Source: Pomphorhynchus laevis
Lineage: Eukaryota; Acanthocephala; Palaeacanthocephala; Echinorhynchida; Pomphorhynchidae
Direction of reading: 5' to 3'
Length of the DNA: 64,000 nt
Assembly (NCBI GenBank): GCA_012934845.2
Contig: WNNJ02003462.1
Coordinates: 62,001 to 126,000, forward strand
Under the pieces are notes generated by a model, which was not told the origin of the DNA, searched no databases, and was given only the letters and a program-made list of their open reading frames with translations. Positions within the stretch are counted from its first letter, which is position 1, and each line of letters starts with the position of its first letter. This document shows, piece after piece, positions 52,917 through 64,000 of the stretch. The position numbers were made by a program, and so were the translations under genes.

Positions 52917-54625
52917 CGAAGGCTTGTATTGATGCTTATAATCAGTCGAAGGCTTACATAAAGGCTTTTAATCAATATAAGGCTTGTATTGAAGCTTATA
53001 TTCAGTCGAAGGCGTTTATACAGACGGATGCTTTTAATCAGTCGAAGGCTTGTAATCAGTTGAAGGCTTGTATTGATGCTTATAATCAGTCTAAGGCTTG
53101 TATTAAGTCTTTTAATCAGTCGAAGGTTTGTACTTAGTCACAGGCTTGTATTCAGATTTACATTAGGTCGAAGGCTTGTATTGAGGCTTATAATCAGACG
53201 AAGACCTTTAAGCAGACGAAAGCCTTTAATCAGTCAAAGGCTTGTATTGAGGTTTATAATCAGTCGAAGGCTTGTATCGAGGCTTATAATCAGTCAAAGG
53301 CTTGTATAAAGTCTTTTAATCAGTCGAAGGCTTGCACTCAGTCTTTTAATCAGTCGAAGGCTTGCACTTAGTCACAGGCTTGTATTGAGGCTTATAATCA
53401 GTCGAAGGCTTGTATTGAGGCTTTTAATCAGACGAAAGCTTTTAATCAGACGAAAGCTTTTAATCAGACGAAAGCTTTTAATCAGACGAAAGCTCTTAAT
53501 CAGACGAAAGCTTTTAATCAGACGAAAGCTCTTAATCAGACGAAAGCTTATAATCAGTCAAAGGCTTGTATTGAGGATTATAATCAGTCGTAGGCTTGTA
53601 TTGATGTTTTTAATCAGTCTAAGGCTTGTATAAAGTCTTTTAATCAGTCAAAGACTTACACTAAGTCTTTTAATCAGTCAAAGGTTTGTACTTAGTCACA
53701 GGCTTGTATTCAGGCTTATAATCAGTCGAAGGCTTGTATTGAGGCTTATAATCAGTTGAAGGCTTGTATTGAGGCTTATAATCAGTCGAAGGCTTGTATT
53801 AAGGCTTATAATCAGTCGAAGACTTTTTATTAGTCAAAAGCTTTAAATCAGTTAAAGGCTTGTATTGAGGCTTATAATCAGTCTTAGGCTTGTATTGAGG
53901 CTTATAATCAGACGAAAGCTTATAATCAGACGGAAGCTTTTTATTAGTCAAAAGCTTTAAATCAGTTAAAGGCTTGTATTGAGGCTTATAATCAGTCGAA
54001 TGCTTGTATTGAGGCTTATATTCAGTCGAAGACTTTTATACATATGATGCTTTTAATTTGTCGAAGGCTTGTAATCAGTTGAAGGCTTGCGTTGATGCTT
54101 TTAATCAGTATAAGGCTTGTGTTAAGTCTTTTAATCAGTCAAAGGCTTGCACTAAGTCTTTTAATCAGTCGAAGGCTTATACTTAGTCACATGCTTGTAT
54201 TCTGGTTTACATTCAGTCGAAGGCTTGTATTATGGCTTATAATCAGTCGAAGGCTTTTAATCAGATGAAAGCTTTTAATCAGACGAAAGCTTTGATCAGA
54301 CGGAAGCTTTTAATCAGTCAAAGGCTTTTAATCAGTCAAAGGCTTGTATTAAGGCTTATAATCGGTCGAAGGCTTGTATTGAGGCTTATAATCAGACGAA
54401 GACCTTTAAGCAGACGAAAGCCTTTAATCAGTCAAAGGCTTGTATTGAGGTTTATAATCAGTCGAAGGCTTGTATTGAGGCTTATAATCAGTCAAAGGCT
54501 TGTATAAAGTCTTTTAATCAGTCGAAGGCTTGCACTCAGTCTTTTAATCAGTCGAAGGCTTGTATTGAAGCTTATTATCAGTCGAAAGCTTGTGTTAAGT
54601 CTTTTAAACAGTCGAAGGCTTAAAT
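52917..54625. repeat. Composite satellite, 12-bp and 18-bp modules
   Basis: The commonest 30-bp unit is GGCTTGTATTGA plus GGCTTATAATCAGTCGAA, that is a 12-bp module followed by an 18-bp module. In places only the 18-bp module is repeated (about 53420-53550, GCTTTTAATCAGACGAAA). A block of about 200 bp at 53166-53365 recurs at 54364-54563 with one visible difference, showing a larger duplication 1,198 bp apart. The Arg/Leu-rich reading frames here are repeat artefacts. Confidence 0.92.
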
Positions 54626-56221
54626 TGAAAGTTGTAAACATTAAGCCAGAACATTCAGCGAAAATTAGCTAATAGTAGTAAGTACAGTATGTACTTTTGT
54701 TATGTACTCTAACGTTTTTTATTGTAAAACGCAGGAAGATTTGGGATAAATAGCTGAGTGAATTAATACTGTACAGATGTACATTTGTTCAAATGTACAT
54801 ACTTTGCAAATATAACATTCTATTGTTAGTATTGTGGATCCTTAACTATATAAATGGACATCCTAGCGATCATGTTAGAGTTAACGATCGAAAATTTTGA
54901 ATAAGCCATCGAATAGCATTGATCGTTGAGTCCTCTGATTTCATTATTAGTAAGTAGAACATAAATGTTAAGCAGGTTATACTAAATCCCATGAATTGCT
55001 AAATCAGTGACTCATTTGGATTTGTTAGAGTTATAACTGTTTATTTCTATTGTTTTTTACAACACGATTCGTTGTACATACAGTGTGAAAGTGCACTTAC
55101 TTTCGCTCATGTAAAAGATTTTCATGTAAAAGTTCTGAAAACGATTACAGAATAAATTAGTTTATATTGACTTTGCAAAATAACTAATTTTAATACAACC
55201 TGGCAAATATAGTTCATACTCTGTTGAGCTTATTGAAAGATTCAGTAAAATCGACGACATCCTCAATCCGTCTGTGTGCGAATCACTACACAATTTTTTA
55301 TATCTTCAGGATCAACTGAATCTTGGCACCGCAGGTAATTGTTTTCTCAAATTTTCTTAATCAGCAATCATCATTAGTATAACGTTTCCTACGATACATT
55401 ACAAACCCTTTAGCATTTTTAATATAACAACCAATCTATATAAACCGGTAGTCCAATCGATGGTCTCGATGATCTTATAATCGCATTACAATCACCTGTA
55501 TAAAAATAAACGCTTCCTTAATTAATAACTTTGAGACGTAAAAACTGGTCATGATCTAACCTATCATCATCAGAGAGAAGTTTTAAAGCAAATCTCCAAC
55601 CTGACTAATCGTCGAAAGAACAACATCATTATGACTGTTCTCTAAATCAAAATCCGTTATCTCCTAAATGATATCGGCGCTCACCTCGAGGTGAGTGCAC
55701 AAATTAAAATTCAAAATATTTCACGATTCCGAAATTAGCAAGCATTATGACAATACTTGTCATGATATTGGAGCCTGCGTTATAGCATAAAGCAAACTAG
55801 AATTGTATTGTTGAGTCAATAGAAAAATATTTGCGATTGATACTAAAAGAACGTATTTTTCTCCAAAATTTTTTACTATCGATTACACAGATAGTTCGTG
55901 TTTCGATAAATATCTAAGCCTTTTCACATATAGTTTATTTGGGTCCTCTATATAGGCCGCCGAATAAATGTAATGAGGTCGAATTAATTACATCATTGAA
56001 TTCTACATTTTTGTAGTGAGGATATGTTACGAGAATAGTAGAATTAATTAGAATAGGTCAGAGTAGCAAGTCTTTACTCAACTCAATATTTACAATAAGT
56101 CATAGGTTAGCAATCATAATTTAAGTGTGTAAAATGGCAACTGATGCATAATAACTTATGTTATTTATGTATATAACATCACAACTGATAGCGTGTATAG
56201 TAATCGATTTTTAGTTATTTA
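54626..56221. other. Unexplained spacer, no gene seen
   Basis: About 1.6 kb, AT-rich. A 16-bp perfect palindrome CTCACCTCGAGGTGAG is at 55680-55695. No supported frame, tRNA or transposon motif. Confidence 0.5.
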
Positions 56222-56350
56222 TGTGTCGAGTTGGTTTGTGATTTATCCTTGTCGATACTCTTTGAGTCGAGTCGATGCATTATAGTAATCGTTGTGTCGA
56301 GATGGTTTGTGATTTATCCTTGTTGATACTCTTTGAGTCCTTGCATTATC
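56222..56350. repeat. 71-bp tandem duplication, just under two units
   Basis: TGTGTCGAG-TGGTTTGTGATTTATCCTTGT starts at 56222 and again at 56293. Non-coding. Confidence 0.75.
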
Positions 56351-56469
56351 GCCAATCTGTTTTCCAAATCGATTTTTATTTGATAAATCCTTGCGTTCAT
56401 GACTTGGTTCAACAATATGTGTTACTTGAAGGCGTTGCGATGACCGTCGTTTTCGCCTCGGAACTTCAA

Positions 56470-57194
56470 TTCTTAATGTCGTCATAGAGTATAGGGATCT
56501 GGGTGTCATGGTGCATAGGACATTGAAATCCCGATCAAATACAGAGTTTGCCTATAGCAAGGCTTTGCGAGCTATGTACTGCGTCAAAAATGCATTTAAT
56601 CGTATTAATCCATACGTCTTCAAACGGTTTTACTGCGCTCTTGTTCGCCCGCATATAGAGTACTGCGTGCAAGCAGTTTTTCCATACACTAAGAAAGAGT
56701 TCAATAGACTAGAGTCAATCCTTCGTAGAGGTTCTCGAATGTGTATGGATGGATCATATTCATATCGTGAGCGGCTTGAATTTCTAAAGATACCATCTTT
56801 GGGTCAGAGGCTATATTACCTAGACCTTGTTGCATTATGGCGAATGGTTAATGGGATAGATGGTTTTCCCTCGTGCTATGTTAAAGTTTGTTCTCAGACG
56901 CATCGTGGCCACCCGTTGAAACTATTTAAGTTTCCCCACGGTAAAGTAGTGAGTTTGGCTAGGCTCTCACATCGAGCATTAAACGCCTGGAACACGCTGC
57001 CAGGAGAAATAGCATGTACCAAGGACTTATCTCAATTTAAAGTTCAACTTCGTCAGTGGATTAAAGATCATGGCATTCCGAATGTATACAATATTATGTA
57101 ACCGCTATTAACTTTTTTTCTTCTTTTCTTTTCTTTTTTATTTCCTATGTGATCAGTTGAAACAGCCATTTGGCTACAACTTGTAATACTAATA
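56470..57194 (+). mobile_element. CR1/RTE-like LINE 3' end
   Basis: The open frame 56508-57101 (197 residues, extending upstream to a DLGVMV motif at about 56495) corresponds to the RT C-terminal part of CR1-group LINEs: YCALVRPHIEYCVQAVFPY, then NRLESILRRGSR, WRMVNGIDG and HRALNAWNTLP. A T-rich tract, a short hairpin (GCCATTTGGC) and a TAATACTAATAA-type end follow, as in LINE 3' UTRs. 5'-truncated, so the polymerase active site is absent. Confidence 0.82.
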
Positions 57195-57499
57195 ACTTCA
57201 TCGACCTTGCTATATATCAATATCCACTTTTGAGTCTTTTATAGCGTTACTGAGGATACTGAAGGGGTTCAGTTTCGGTTGGATAATACATGTCATTGTT
57301 TGCTTCAAATTCTGATGTTCAAACTTGTAAATGTATCTAGTCTTGAATATCGTGAAAGATCTTTCACTAACATAGTAGATTCCTTGCCGTTTGGATACCT
57401 AATTAGTGCATATTGAGGATTCAATATAATTAAACAGACTTCATCTACTAGTAGGTCATTCTTTCAAGGACGAATCTTTGGATAGTACCGGTCTCGATT
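57195..57499. other. Spacer, no gene seen
   Basis: Nothing recognised. Confidence 0.4.
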
Positions 57500-58010
57500 C
57501 AAGCAGTCAAAAAGGCACTAAACAACCTACGCTGGATTTTCTTGAGGAGAAAAATAGTTCGCGCGAGAAGAATTTGTCGATGTGGACAACAGTGAACAAA
57601 CATACTGGATAGCTCGAGGAAGGACTAATTCCCAACACATCTCATCTAAGTCTTTTGTTTTGAGTACTTAACATATGGTCGCCAAATAATACCGTTGAAT
57701 CTTTCGATTTGGGAGTTCCCACAAGGATTGCATGGTGTTATTCAGCTAGATGCAACCCCGTGTTCTATCGAGAAATTGTGAACATATTTTGACAAAAATG
57801 ATGAACCTCTGTCAGAATGTACAAATAAAGACATCCCACAAAAAGAGAATATAGATGTCATTCATCTTATAACGGTAGCAGAAGATGTGTCAGAACAAGG
57901 GATTGCAAATGAAAAGTTTGTAAATTCAGCAATTGCAGTGAAAAATTCATCCATAGATCGTGATTAAAGAGGTATCTTAGAGTCGATAATTAATCGCTCC
58001 ATAAATCGAG
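57500..58010 (-). mobile_element. Ty3/gypsy-type integrase fossil
   Basis: The minus strand shows an integrase core of the same type as the element at 37.9-38.6 kb, including an AIPC motif and an HSDRGSSF-type block. Broken in several places, with no terminal repeats recognised. Old. Confidence 0.65.
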
Positions 58011-58199
58011 TTGCTTTAATTAATTTTTGCAAATTTGGTGTGTAGTATTTTGGTTTGATATGGGTAAAATGTCCCGCTCGCTCCGCTCGCGGAATTTTTA
58101 GAGTTTATCTCTCTAATTATTGAAACAAATTACAGCCGCTCGCTGAAAAAACTATCATTTCAATCAGTAGCAAATTTAACAGTTAAACGCATAAGGACG

Positions 58200-60850
58200 T
58201 TGATGGGAAGACGTAAGACAGCTACGACCGAATCCAAATGTGCTCAACTACAAGTCCAGTGCTCGACACGACTGCAGCGTCTGGACTACAATCGCATGCG
58301 ACAACAGTAAGACTAAAGAAGACTTCCGATGTGGCGTTTGCGCCAACAAACTCATAAGCGACCACTCCCATAAGAACATATCAACCTCCAAGGTGTCCAC
58401 TCAAACCACCCTAGTCGTTTCTGACGTTCTTTGTCAACCAACTGATCATGTCACCACATGTACTTCTAATCACATGTCTTCACTTCCCGACACCCCGTCT
58501 CTTCCCTTCTGTCTCGCTTCTCAATAGCCTACATTCCTCAATCAAAATCACCTCCACCAAACTCGGCAATCTTTCCACTCATGACCTTTTCTCACATCGC
58601 TCACCACCCTCTATATTATCCAAATCATCTTTGTCTTCAGCTGTCGAACCTACTCCCTTGATATCCTCAACTCCCAGCTCTCCGATCGTGAACTCACCAA
58701 CTCACGTTACTCGTCCTCCTTTACTGAAACGCTTTCCTTTTCGCGATCGTTGCGTCATCGTTACTAATATCACTCCTTCCACATCTTTTTCTCCACAAGC
58801 ACGTCTCGACCAAGATGTTTCCGCATTCAGATCCATCTTCTCGTCTCTTGTTCCGGCGGATAATCATCCTTTTTCAACAACATCTTTCCTGTCGCATTCA
58901 TCCGCCCAAACAAATCTTCTCAATCTAATCCTTCCCAGCCCCCTTTCCTAAAAAATGTTTTCAAGCATCGCTCTCACGCGTGCTCTGTCCTCTCCCAACG
59001 ATTCAAACTCATGTCCTCTTACGCCACTTGCATTTCCCCCGATCGCACCCCTCCGATATCGCTCAACTCTCATCTGCCCGCATCGAAAAACGCCGTCGCG
59101 AGGAAAACGGCGAAACATATCTCTCCATCCGAAACATCGACGAAAATCTCAAGATATCACCAGCATACACGGTTTTCTCAATAAATCCGATCTCGTCCTC
59201 AACCTATTCACCAAACAATCCATCGATCTTTTCTGCCTCACTGAATCCTAGCACTCCGATTCTGACGACCTCTCCATCCGCCGTTTGCTCTCTGCTGGTT
59301 GCTCACTAGTCGAATCCTCTCGCCCCCTCAGCTCATCCCCTTCTAAATTCTCTAATCATTGCGGCATAGTCGCATTCGCCCGTCACCCCGCGTCTATTCG
59401 CAAAATCACTTCCCCTTTCAGTCCTTGCTCTTTTAAACTGCTTACTTGTCGTTCTTCTAACCCGATCACTCTAGATCTCGCCATTGTATACTGTCCTGGT
59501 TCATCTGCTCCTACATCCTTATTTTTACCGAACTCGCTGACCTCCTGTCCCACTGTTCTTTGTCCTCCATCCCTTCAATCATTATTGGGGACTTCAACAT
59601 ACGTCTCGACCGTCCCTCTCCTACCGAAATATATAACATATTCCTCTCATCACGATCTCGCCTTTCTTTACGACTCTGAACTCAAATTCACTCTCGATTT
59701 TCTCTCTCCCTTCAAGCCTCACCCTCAACGTCGTTTGCACTGTTCCCCATTGTTTGACATCTAATGCTTACTCTCAAAGCGTCGACTCTATCATACTTTT
59801 TCAGTCTATCACAGCTTTCTCAGACGTGATATCCGCTCGTTCACTCCGTCTCTCCGTGATTCCTATATTGCTCTTCGCCGATTTCTTTATATCTATTAAA
59901 CCTACTACGGATCAAATGCAACTACTTGCTGCATAAAATCATACTTCATTCAACTATAAGTTTCTCTAACATACTTTTAAGTCATTTTTTCTCGCTCATC
60001 TTTGTCTTATAACATCAATTCCATGATTATTCGTCATTTCTCTAGACCAAAATATTCACGTTGCTCTCTCTCACACCCGTGTCACATTCCCACCACACTA
60101 TATCCTGCCCTAGCCTCATCCTCCCGGAACTCTTGCATATTCTCAGTGTCTCATATGCCGAAGTATCATATATTCTCATGTCCTTGCTTAACAAAACCTC
60201 ACCTGCCGATCCCCTTTCTACCACATTCTTTAATCATTATGCTCATCGATATCCCCTCTCCTCACCATATTGTTTAAACTCGTCCATCCAAAATCGTATC
60301 TTCCGTTCACACTGGAAATCTGCCATCGTTCGTCCCCTCCTTAAGAAACAATCGCTCGACCTCGCCCTTTCTTCTAGCTATCGCCCGATTTCACAACTCC
60401 CTACATTTTCTAAGCTCTTAGTTAACCGTATCATTATATAGATCAACGTTTATCTCTCTTCATCCAATCTCAGCCCTGCTTTCCAATCCGTTTTGGCTCT
60501 AATTACTCCACCGAAATCGCCTGCATGAAAGTTTACAACGATCTACTCATTTCTTGTGTCAAGGCTCTTTATAATCTTATCATCCCCTTCGACCTCTTCT
60601 CCGCCTTCGACGTCATCGACCACTCCATCTCCCTTTCTCGCCTTCGTTATGATTACGGCTTTTCTTCCTCATCCGTAGCATGGTTTGCCTCATATCTATT
60701 CGACCGTTCCTTTCGCGTTTGTTCTAATTCATCATCCTCCACTCCATCCCTATTTTTGCGGCATCCACACGGTTCAGTCTTAGTTATCCTGTTTTCTCTC
60801 TTTTGCTTTGCGACCTCCCTCCGTTTACCAAACCTACTCCTTTAAAAGCA
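58200..60850 (+). mobile_element. CR1/L2-like LINE, second copy, decayed and 3'-truncated
   Basis: Starts with an ORF1 part carrying a Cys/His pattern (ARHDCSVWTTIACD, then FRCGVCANKL), like the PHD-type finger of CR1-group ORF1. Then come endonuclease pieces (SIDLFCLTES at about 59220, IIIGDFNI-like at about 59580) and RT pieces (DHSISLSRLRYDYGFSSSSV, 60615 on). Sequence ends at about 60850 within the RT, before the YxDD box. Several frameshifts. It shares the pyrimidine-rich coding strand of the 32.2-35.7 kb copy. Confidence 0.8.
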
Positions 60851-60959
60851 AAAGTAGATACGATAAATAATCAAAACACAAAATATTATTTGAAAATATA
60901 TTAAATGAACTAATGATGTTTTTGCGGGAGAAAATACATTGATGATATACATATCATTC

Positions 60960-61376
60960 TTAGCATCACGAAAATAACATCGAACTGTAAATGTTAACAT
61001 CTTAATGACTGGCTTATTTGTTCGGAAATAATGTATTGACTCACAAGGTCGGTAATTCTATTGATAGCAGTTAAAATTAAAAAACATACATGACTAATTG
61101 CAGCAATCGAACAGGAACATAGTTGATTCGTTTTGAGACTAATGCTCTTAATAGTTTTTCTAAAGGCATTACTGTGTGTACCATACAGACTACTAGAGCC
61201 GTCGTCAATCTCTTCGACATAGATAATGTGGTCTCCATTCGTAAAGATGGAATTAGGTTTTTCCTGAAGGTATACAAGAAAGGGATCAATAGTTTTCATG
61301 GTCGATGTTCTTTGTTCTTCGTGGCAGGTGTGATAAGCGACCCTATTAATGACGGTCTTCGATGACACAAACTCTG
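60960..61376 (-). repeat. Segment duplicated at 63384-63801
   Basis: 417 bp with only a few per cent difference from 63384-63801. It contains codons 145-270 of the gene below and about 30 bases after its stop. Confidence 0.92.
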
Positions 61377-61806
61377 CATTTGGATTTTTATTTTCGATGT
61401 TTAGCGAATACCTTTTACTATTATGAAAAGCTTTTCCAGAAGGATCATTATGCGTTTCTATCTTATTTGTGTCTACTGCATACTGTGCATAATTGCTATC
61501 GATTCTAAATTTCGGACACCGTCCATCAATCTTAAGTTTTGTAGCGTTACGAAAATATCGCTTATTGTTCACGTTGGAATTGTAATCGGTGTGATTTGAA
61601 AAATTCACTGTCGAGCAATACAGAGAAAGAATTCGAATTTCTTTTGCATTTTCAGCTATGATTAGCTTAAATCCTATTTGCATATTGTGAAGAAATCGAT
61701 CTGGAACAAGTGCAATCCGATTCCAGTCTAATGTATTCAATACTTGAAGCACATAGCATTCCATTTCTTGAATACTGTTACAAACTCGATATTCTTTACC
61801 ACTCAT
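60994..61806 (-). CDS. Unrecognised 270-residue protein, possible C-terminal membrane segment
   Basis: No family recognised. It has no signal peptide; residues 1-70 look folded (hydrophobic strands such as IGFKLIIAENAKEIRILSLY), 71-150 are polar and Asn/Lys-rich, and 151-270 resume a mixed pattern with a hydrophobic stretch at about 233-249 (SIAAISHVCFLILTAI) that might be a membrane helix. The start is the first ATG of the frame. The second half (from Glu145) is duplicated at 63384-63801 and the homology begins at TGC/AGAG, so Ala144/Glu145 may mark an old exon junction. This copy could then be a processed, intronless gene. Composition is coding-like in AT-rich flanks. Function unknown. Confidence 0.5.
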   Translation of the reverse strand: MSGKEYRVCNSIQEMECYVLQVLNTLDWNRIALVPDRFLHNMQIGFKLIIAENAKEIRILSLYCSTVNFSNHTDYNSNVNNKRYFRNATKLKIDGRCPKFRIDSNYAQYAVDTNKIETHNDPSGKAFHNSKRYSLNIENKNPNAEFVSSKTVINRVAYHTCHEEQRTSTMKTIDPFLVYLQEKPNSIFTNGDHIIYVEEIDDGSSSLYGTHSNAFRKTIKSISLKTNQLCSCSIAAISHVCFLILTAINRITDLVSQYIISEQISQSLRC

Positions 61807-63383
61807 ATCAGCACTAAATTTTGAGAGTAAATAATCAGAGAAGGAAAGTCTAATTGACCAAGATCAAAAATGTAGTAACATAAAAACGCAGTTGCGTCTG
61901 CAAATTTGAATGCCAGAAAAAGTTATGCTTTTAATGTTCTTATACTGCACTGAACATTTCTCTACGTATGTAAAAATATTGATTTACTATAATCAAAAGC
62001 TAGAAATATCTGCCTTTATTAATCTATTTTTATGTTATTTGTTTTTCATAACATTTGTGATTGTACATTATCTTCTCCCGGGCATACAGCAATGAACAGT
62101 TTCTTATCAAGATGATACATTTTTAAATAAATCTACCCTTTAACTATTTTCCGAGTAGTTCTTATTTTTACCATTTTTAATCTGTTGAACAATCAAAAGA
62201 TAGGTTTAATAATTTGATCATAACATTCGTGGGATCTGCATTTTTAAACGCCACTTACTATTTATGATTAAGTATCTTCGGAGAAATAAAGACCAGCAAT
62301 CCTGTAAGAAATTGTTTCTCTGGAAATTGATAGTACAAATGATATGGTATCTGGTTGATATATTATGCAATGAGATGAAAAATAACCCTTCTTCTGGTAT
62401 GTGAGCGTTGGTGCATGTATTTGACAAACAGAACTACATTCTCCCTTATCGATACAGTTAGTAGATAGCGAAAGAGTATGCACCTTCAGCCACGTAATTT
62501 GCATAACTTAGCTTTGCAAATTATTTTTGCATTTTCTACTAATATTTAACAATTGCTTTTTTTATTTTCTCTATTTGTAATATTTCGATGCAATTTAGGA
62601 TTTATGATATTTCTGTAAAAAATATTGTTGTAGACAAAAATATCACTTGCAATGTGTATGAATATATTACATATTCAATATAATGGTAAATTTGTAATCT
62701 ATAAAAAATAAATAATTTTATAAAAATACCTGATCTATTTTTATTTTTCACTAAAATAAATACAGATCTATAATAATAGACCTCTAATATATTAAGAGTA
62801 TAGGAATGCGCAGTGATCTATAAATTTATTGATGCCATTTTCAGATACTTTTCTATGTTGCTTAGACAAAAATCACATCATGTCCGGTGTGAACATTGTG
62901 TCATACAATCTAATAATTAAACAACATTTTAAATTCTGTTTATTACAATTTCAGATTATTCTAATCTGTTGTGTTGCAATCTTAGACTTGAATGTACGAA
63001 AGCCAAAAATTCCACTCAAAAAATAATTATCCGGATTACTCATTTGATTACTTAATAGACCAAATAAATATTATCAAAAATAAGCCAATGTATTTAAATG
63101 TATGTAAAGGGGGTTTATTGCTATTTTACATTCAATTATTCGTATATTAGTAGATATGTTAGTTCAACATTTGGTAAAAATACAATTTAATAGCTCATTA
63201 TTTGATGTAACATTGAATAAGCATATTCAAAAATAAATATTTGCATATATTATCGCATTATACATTAATCTAATTGCTAACTATTGAAAATTGTCTAAAA
63301 TGTTGATTTTTATAAATAAAATATCTATAAGTATTTATGTAATGTATTATAGAATATTTTAGAGGATAATATTTTTGTAGGAG
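61807..63383. other. AT-rich spacer, no supported gene
   Basis: Small frames at 61910-62095, 62218-62504 (-) and 62829-63026 have no recognisable similarity; I do not call them. Confidence 0.5.
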
Positions 63384-63801
63384 TTAGTATCACAAAAATA
63401 ACATCGGACTGTAAATATTAACATCTTAATGACTGGCTTATTTGTTCGGAAATAATGTATTGACTCACAAGGTCGGTAATTCTATTGATAGCAGTTAAGA
63501 TTAAAAAAAACATACATGACTAATTGCAGCAATTGAACAGGAAAATAATTGATTCGCTTTGAGACTAATGCTCTTATTAGTTTTTCTAAAGGCATTACTG
63601 TGTGTACCATACAGACTACTAGAGATGTCGTCAATCTCTTCGACATAGATAATGTGGTCTCCATTCGTAAAGATGGAATTAGGTTTTTCCTGAAGGTATA
63701 CAAGAAAGGGATCAATAGTTTTCATGGTCGATGTTCTTTGTTCTTCGTGGCAGGTGTGATAAGCGACACTATTAATGACGGTCGTCGATGACACAAACTC
63801 T
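63384..63801 (-). pseudogene. Partial paralogue of the 270-residue gene, exon-like
   Basis: Corresponds to codons 145-270 of the gene at 60994-61806. The homology starts exactly after TTGTTTTAG on the minus strand, a good splice-acceptor sequence, so this may be a last exon whose upstream exons lie beyond 63801. An A-tract two bases longer than in the other copy (around 63502-63510) shifts the last 30 or so codons into another frame, so it is either a pseudogene or encodes a different C-terminus. Confidence 0.6.
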
Positions 63802-64000
63802 CTAAAACAAGTTTGTAGTACACAAACTCTTACATATTAGTAACAAATATGTTACTTAATACTTTAATAAGTCTGTGTACTGGAAAATTTAATGTTCGAG
63901 AAAACATATGAAGCTTTTCAATTAAATTTAAAGAGGTTGAAATCGTTAAATAAATCTCATTTACAAAGTTATTTGCTTGGAAATGATTTAATTAACGACT
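63802..64000. other. AT-rich right edge
   Basis: Possibly an intron of the preceding exon copy. No gene seen. Confidence 0.35.

Noticed and set aside
53073-54507. Arg/Leu-rich proteins in the 30-bp satellite
   Set aside because: The 12- and 18-bp modules are multiples of three, so long open frames arise automatically.
58065-58105. CGCTCGCTCCGCTCGCGG motif as a regulatory palindrome
   Set aside because: A short GC-rich low-complexity string common in many genomes; nothing ties it to a gene here.
62218-62504. Two overlapping minus-strand frames of 69 and 78 codons
   Set aside because: No similarity, mutually exclusive frames, and no sign of expression signals.

Overview
This window looks like a repeat-dominated, AT-rich stretch of a metazoan nuclear genome, probably an invertebrate. 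The evidence is an auxilin/GAK-type gene with kinase, PTEN/C2-like and J domains (an animal architecture), a eukaryotic tRNA-Thr, non-LTR retrotransposons of several clades, Penelope-like elements, a Ty3/gypsy fossil and satellite arrays. The phylum cannot be fixed from the sequence alone. There are no bacterial operons, rRNA genes or CRISPR arrays.

Host genes are few. (1) An intronless 975-codon GAK/auxilin kinase lies at 5688-8615 (+). (2) A tRNA-Thr(AGT) lies at 27974-28045 (-). (3) A 338-codon protein of unknown function with dynein-light-chain-like TQT motifs lies at 30384-31400 (-). (4) An unrecognised 270-codon ORF lies at 60994-61806 (-); its 3' part recurs, slightly diverged, at 63384-63801 (-) behind a splice-acceptor-like sequence. 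(5) A frameshifted, GC-rich HSP90 fragment lies at about 36815-37168 (-).

Most of the rest is mobile DNA. 1-2.66 kb: I/Jockey-like LINE (-). 3.68-3.93 kb: short RTE-like 3' end with an 11-bp target duplication. 4.2-4.9 kb and 24.9-25.1 kb: one family of foldback elements. 9.7-11.8 kb: decayed LINE with a restriction-like endonuclease; an intact relative (994 codons) sits at 18.6-21.9 kb, inserted in Penelope-like debris (15.6-23.4 kb) that also contains a foldback element (17.29-17.77 kb). 11.8-13.0 kb: another LINE (-). 14.5-29.9 kb: about thirteen copies of a hairpin-forming repeat, six of them amplified as a 151-bp tandem array. 23.9-24.9 kb: a fossil of a reverse-transcribing element. 31.7-32.25 kb: 20-bp satellite running into a CR1/L2-like LINE (32.25-35.7 kb), with a second copy at 58.2-60.85 kb. 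37.25-47.6 kb: three copies of the I/Jockey-like LINE in -, +, - order, the first split by a broken Ty3/gypsy element. 48.0-51.2 kb: CR1-like LINE (-). 51.26-54.63 kb: a 12+18-bp composite satellite with a long palindrome at its edge. 56.5-57.2 kb: LINE 3' end. 57.5-58.0 kb: gypsy integrase relic.

The genes do not form a pathway together; the window records nested insertions around a few host loci. The candidates for something undescribed are the structured repeat and its 151-bp array, the YxDD-to-YAYY change shared by two LINE copies, the intact LINE with a cysteine-rich N-terminus, the satellite palindrome, and the duplicated unknown exon.
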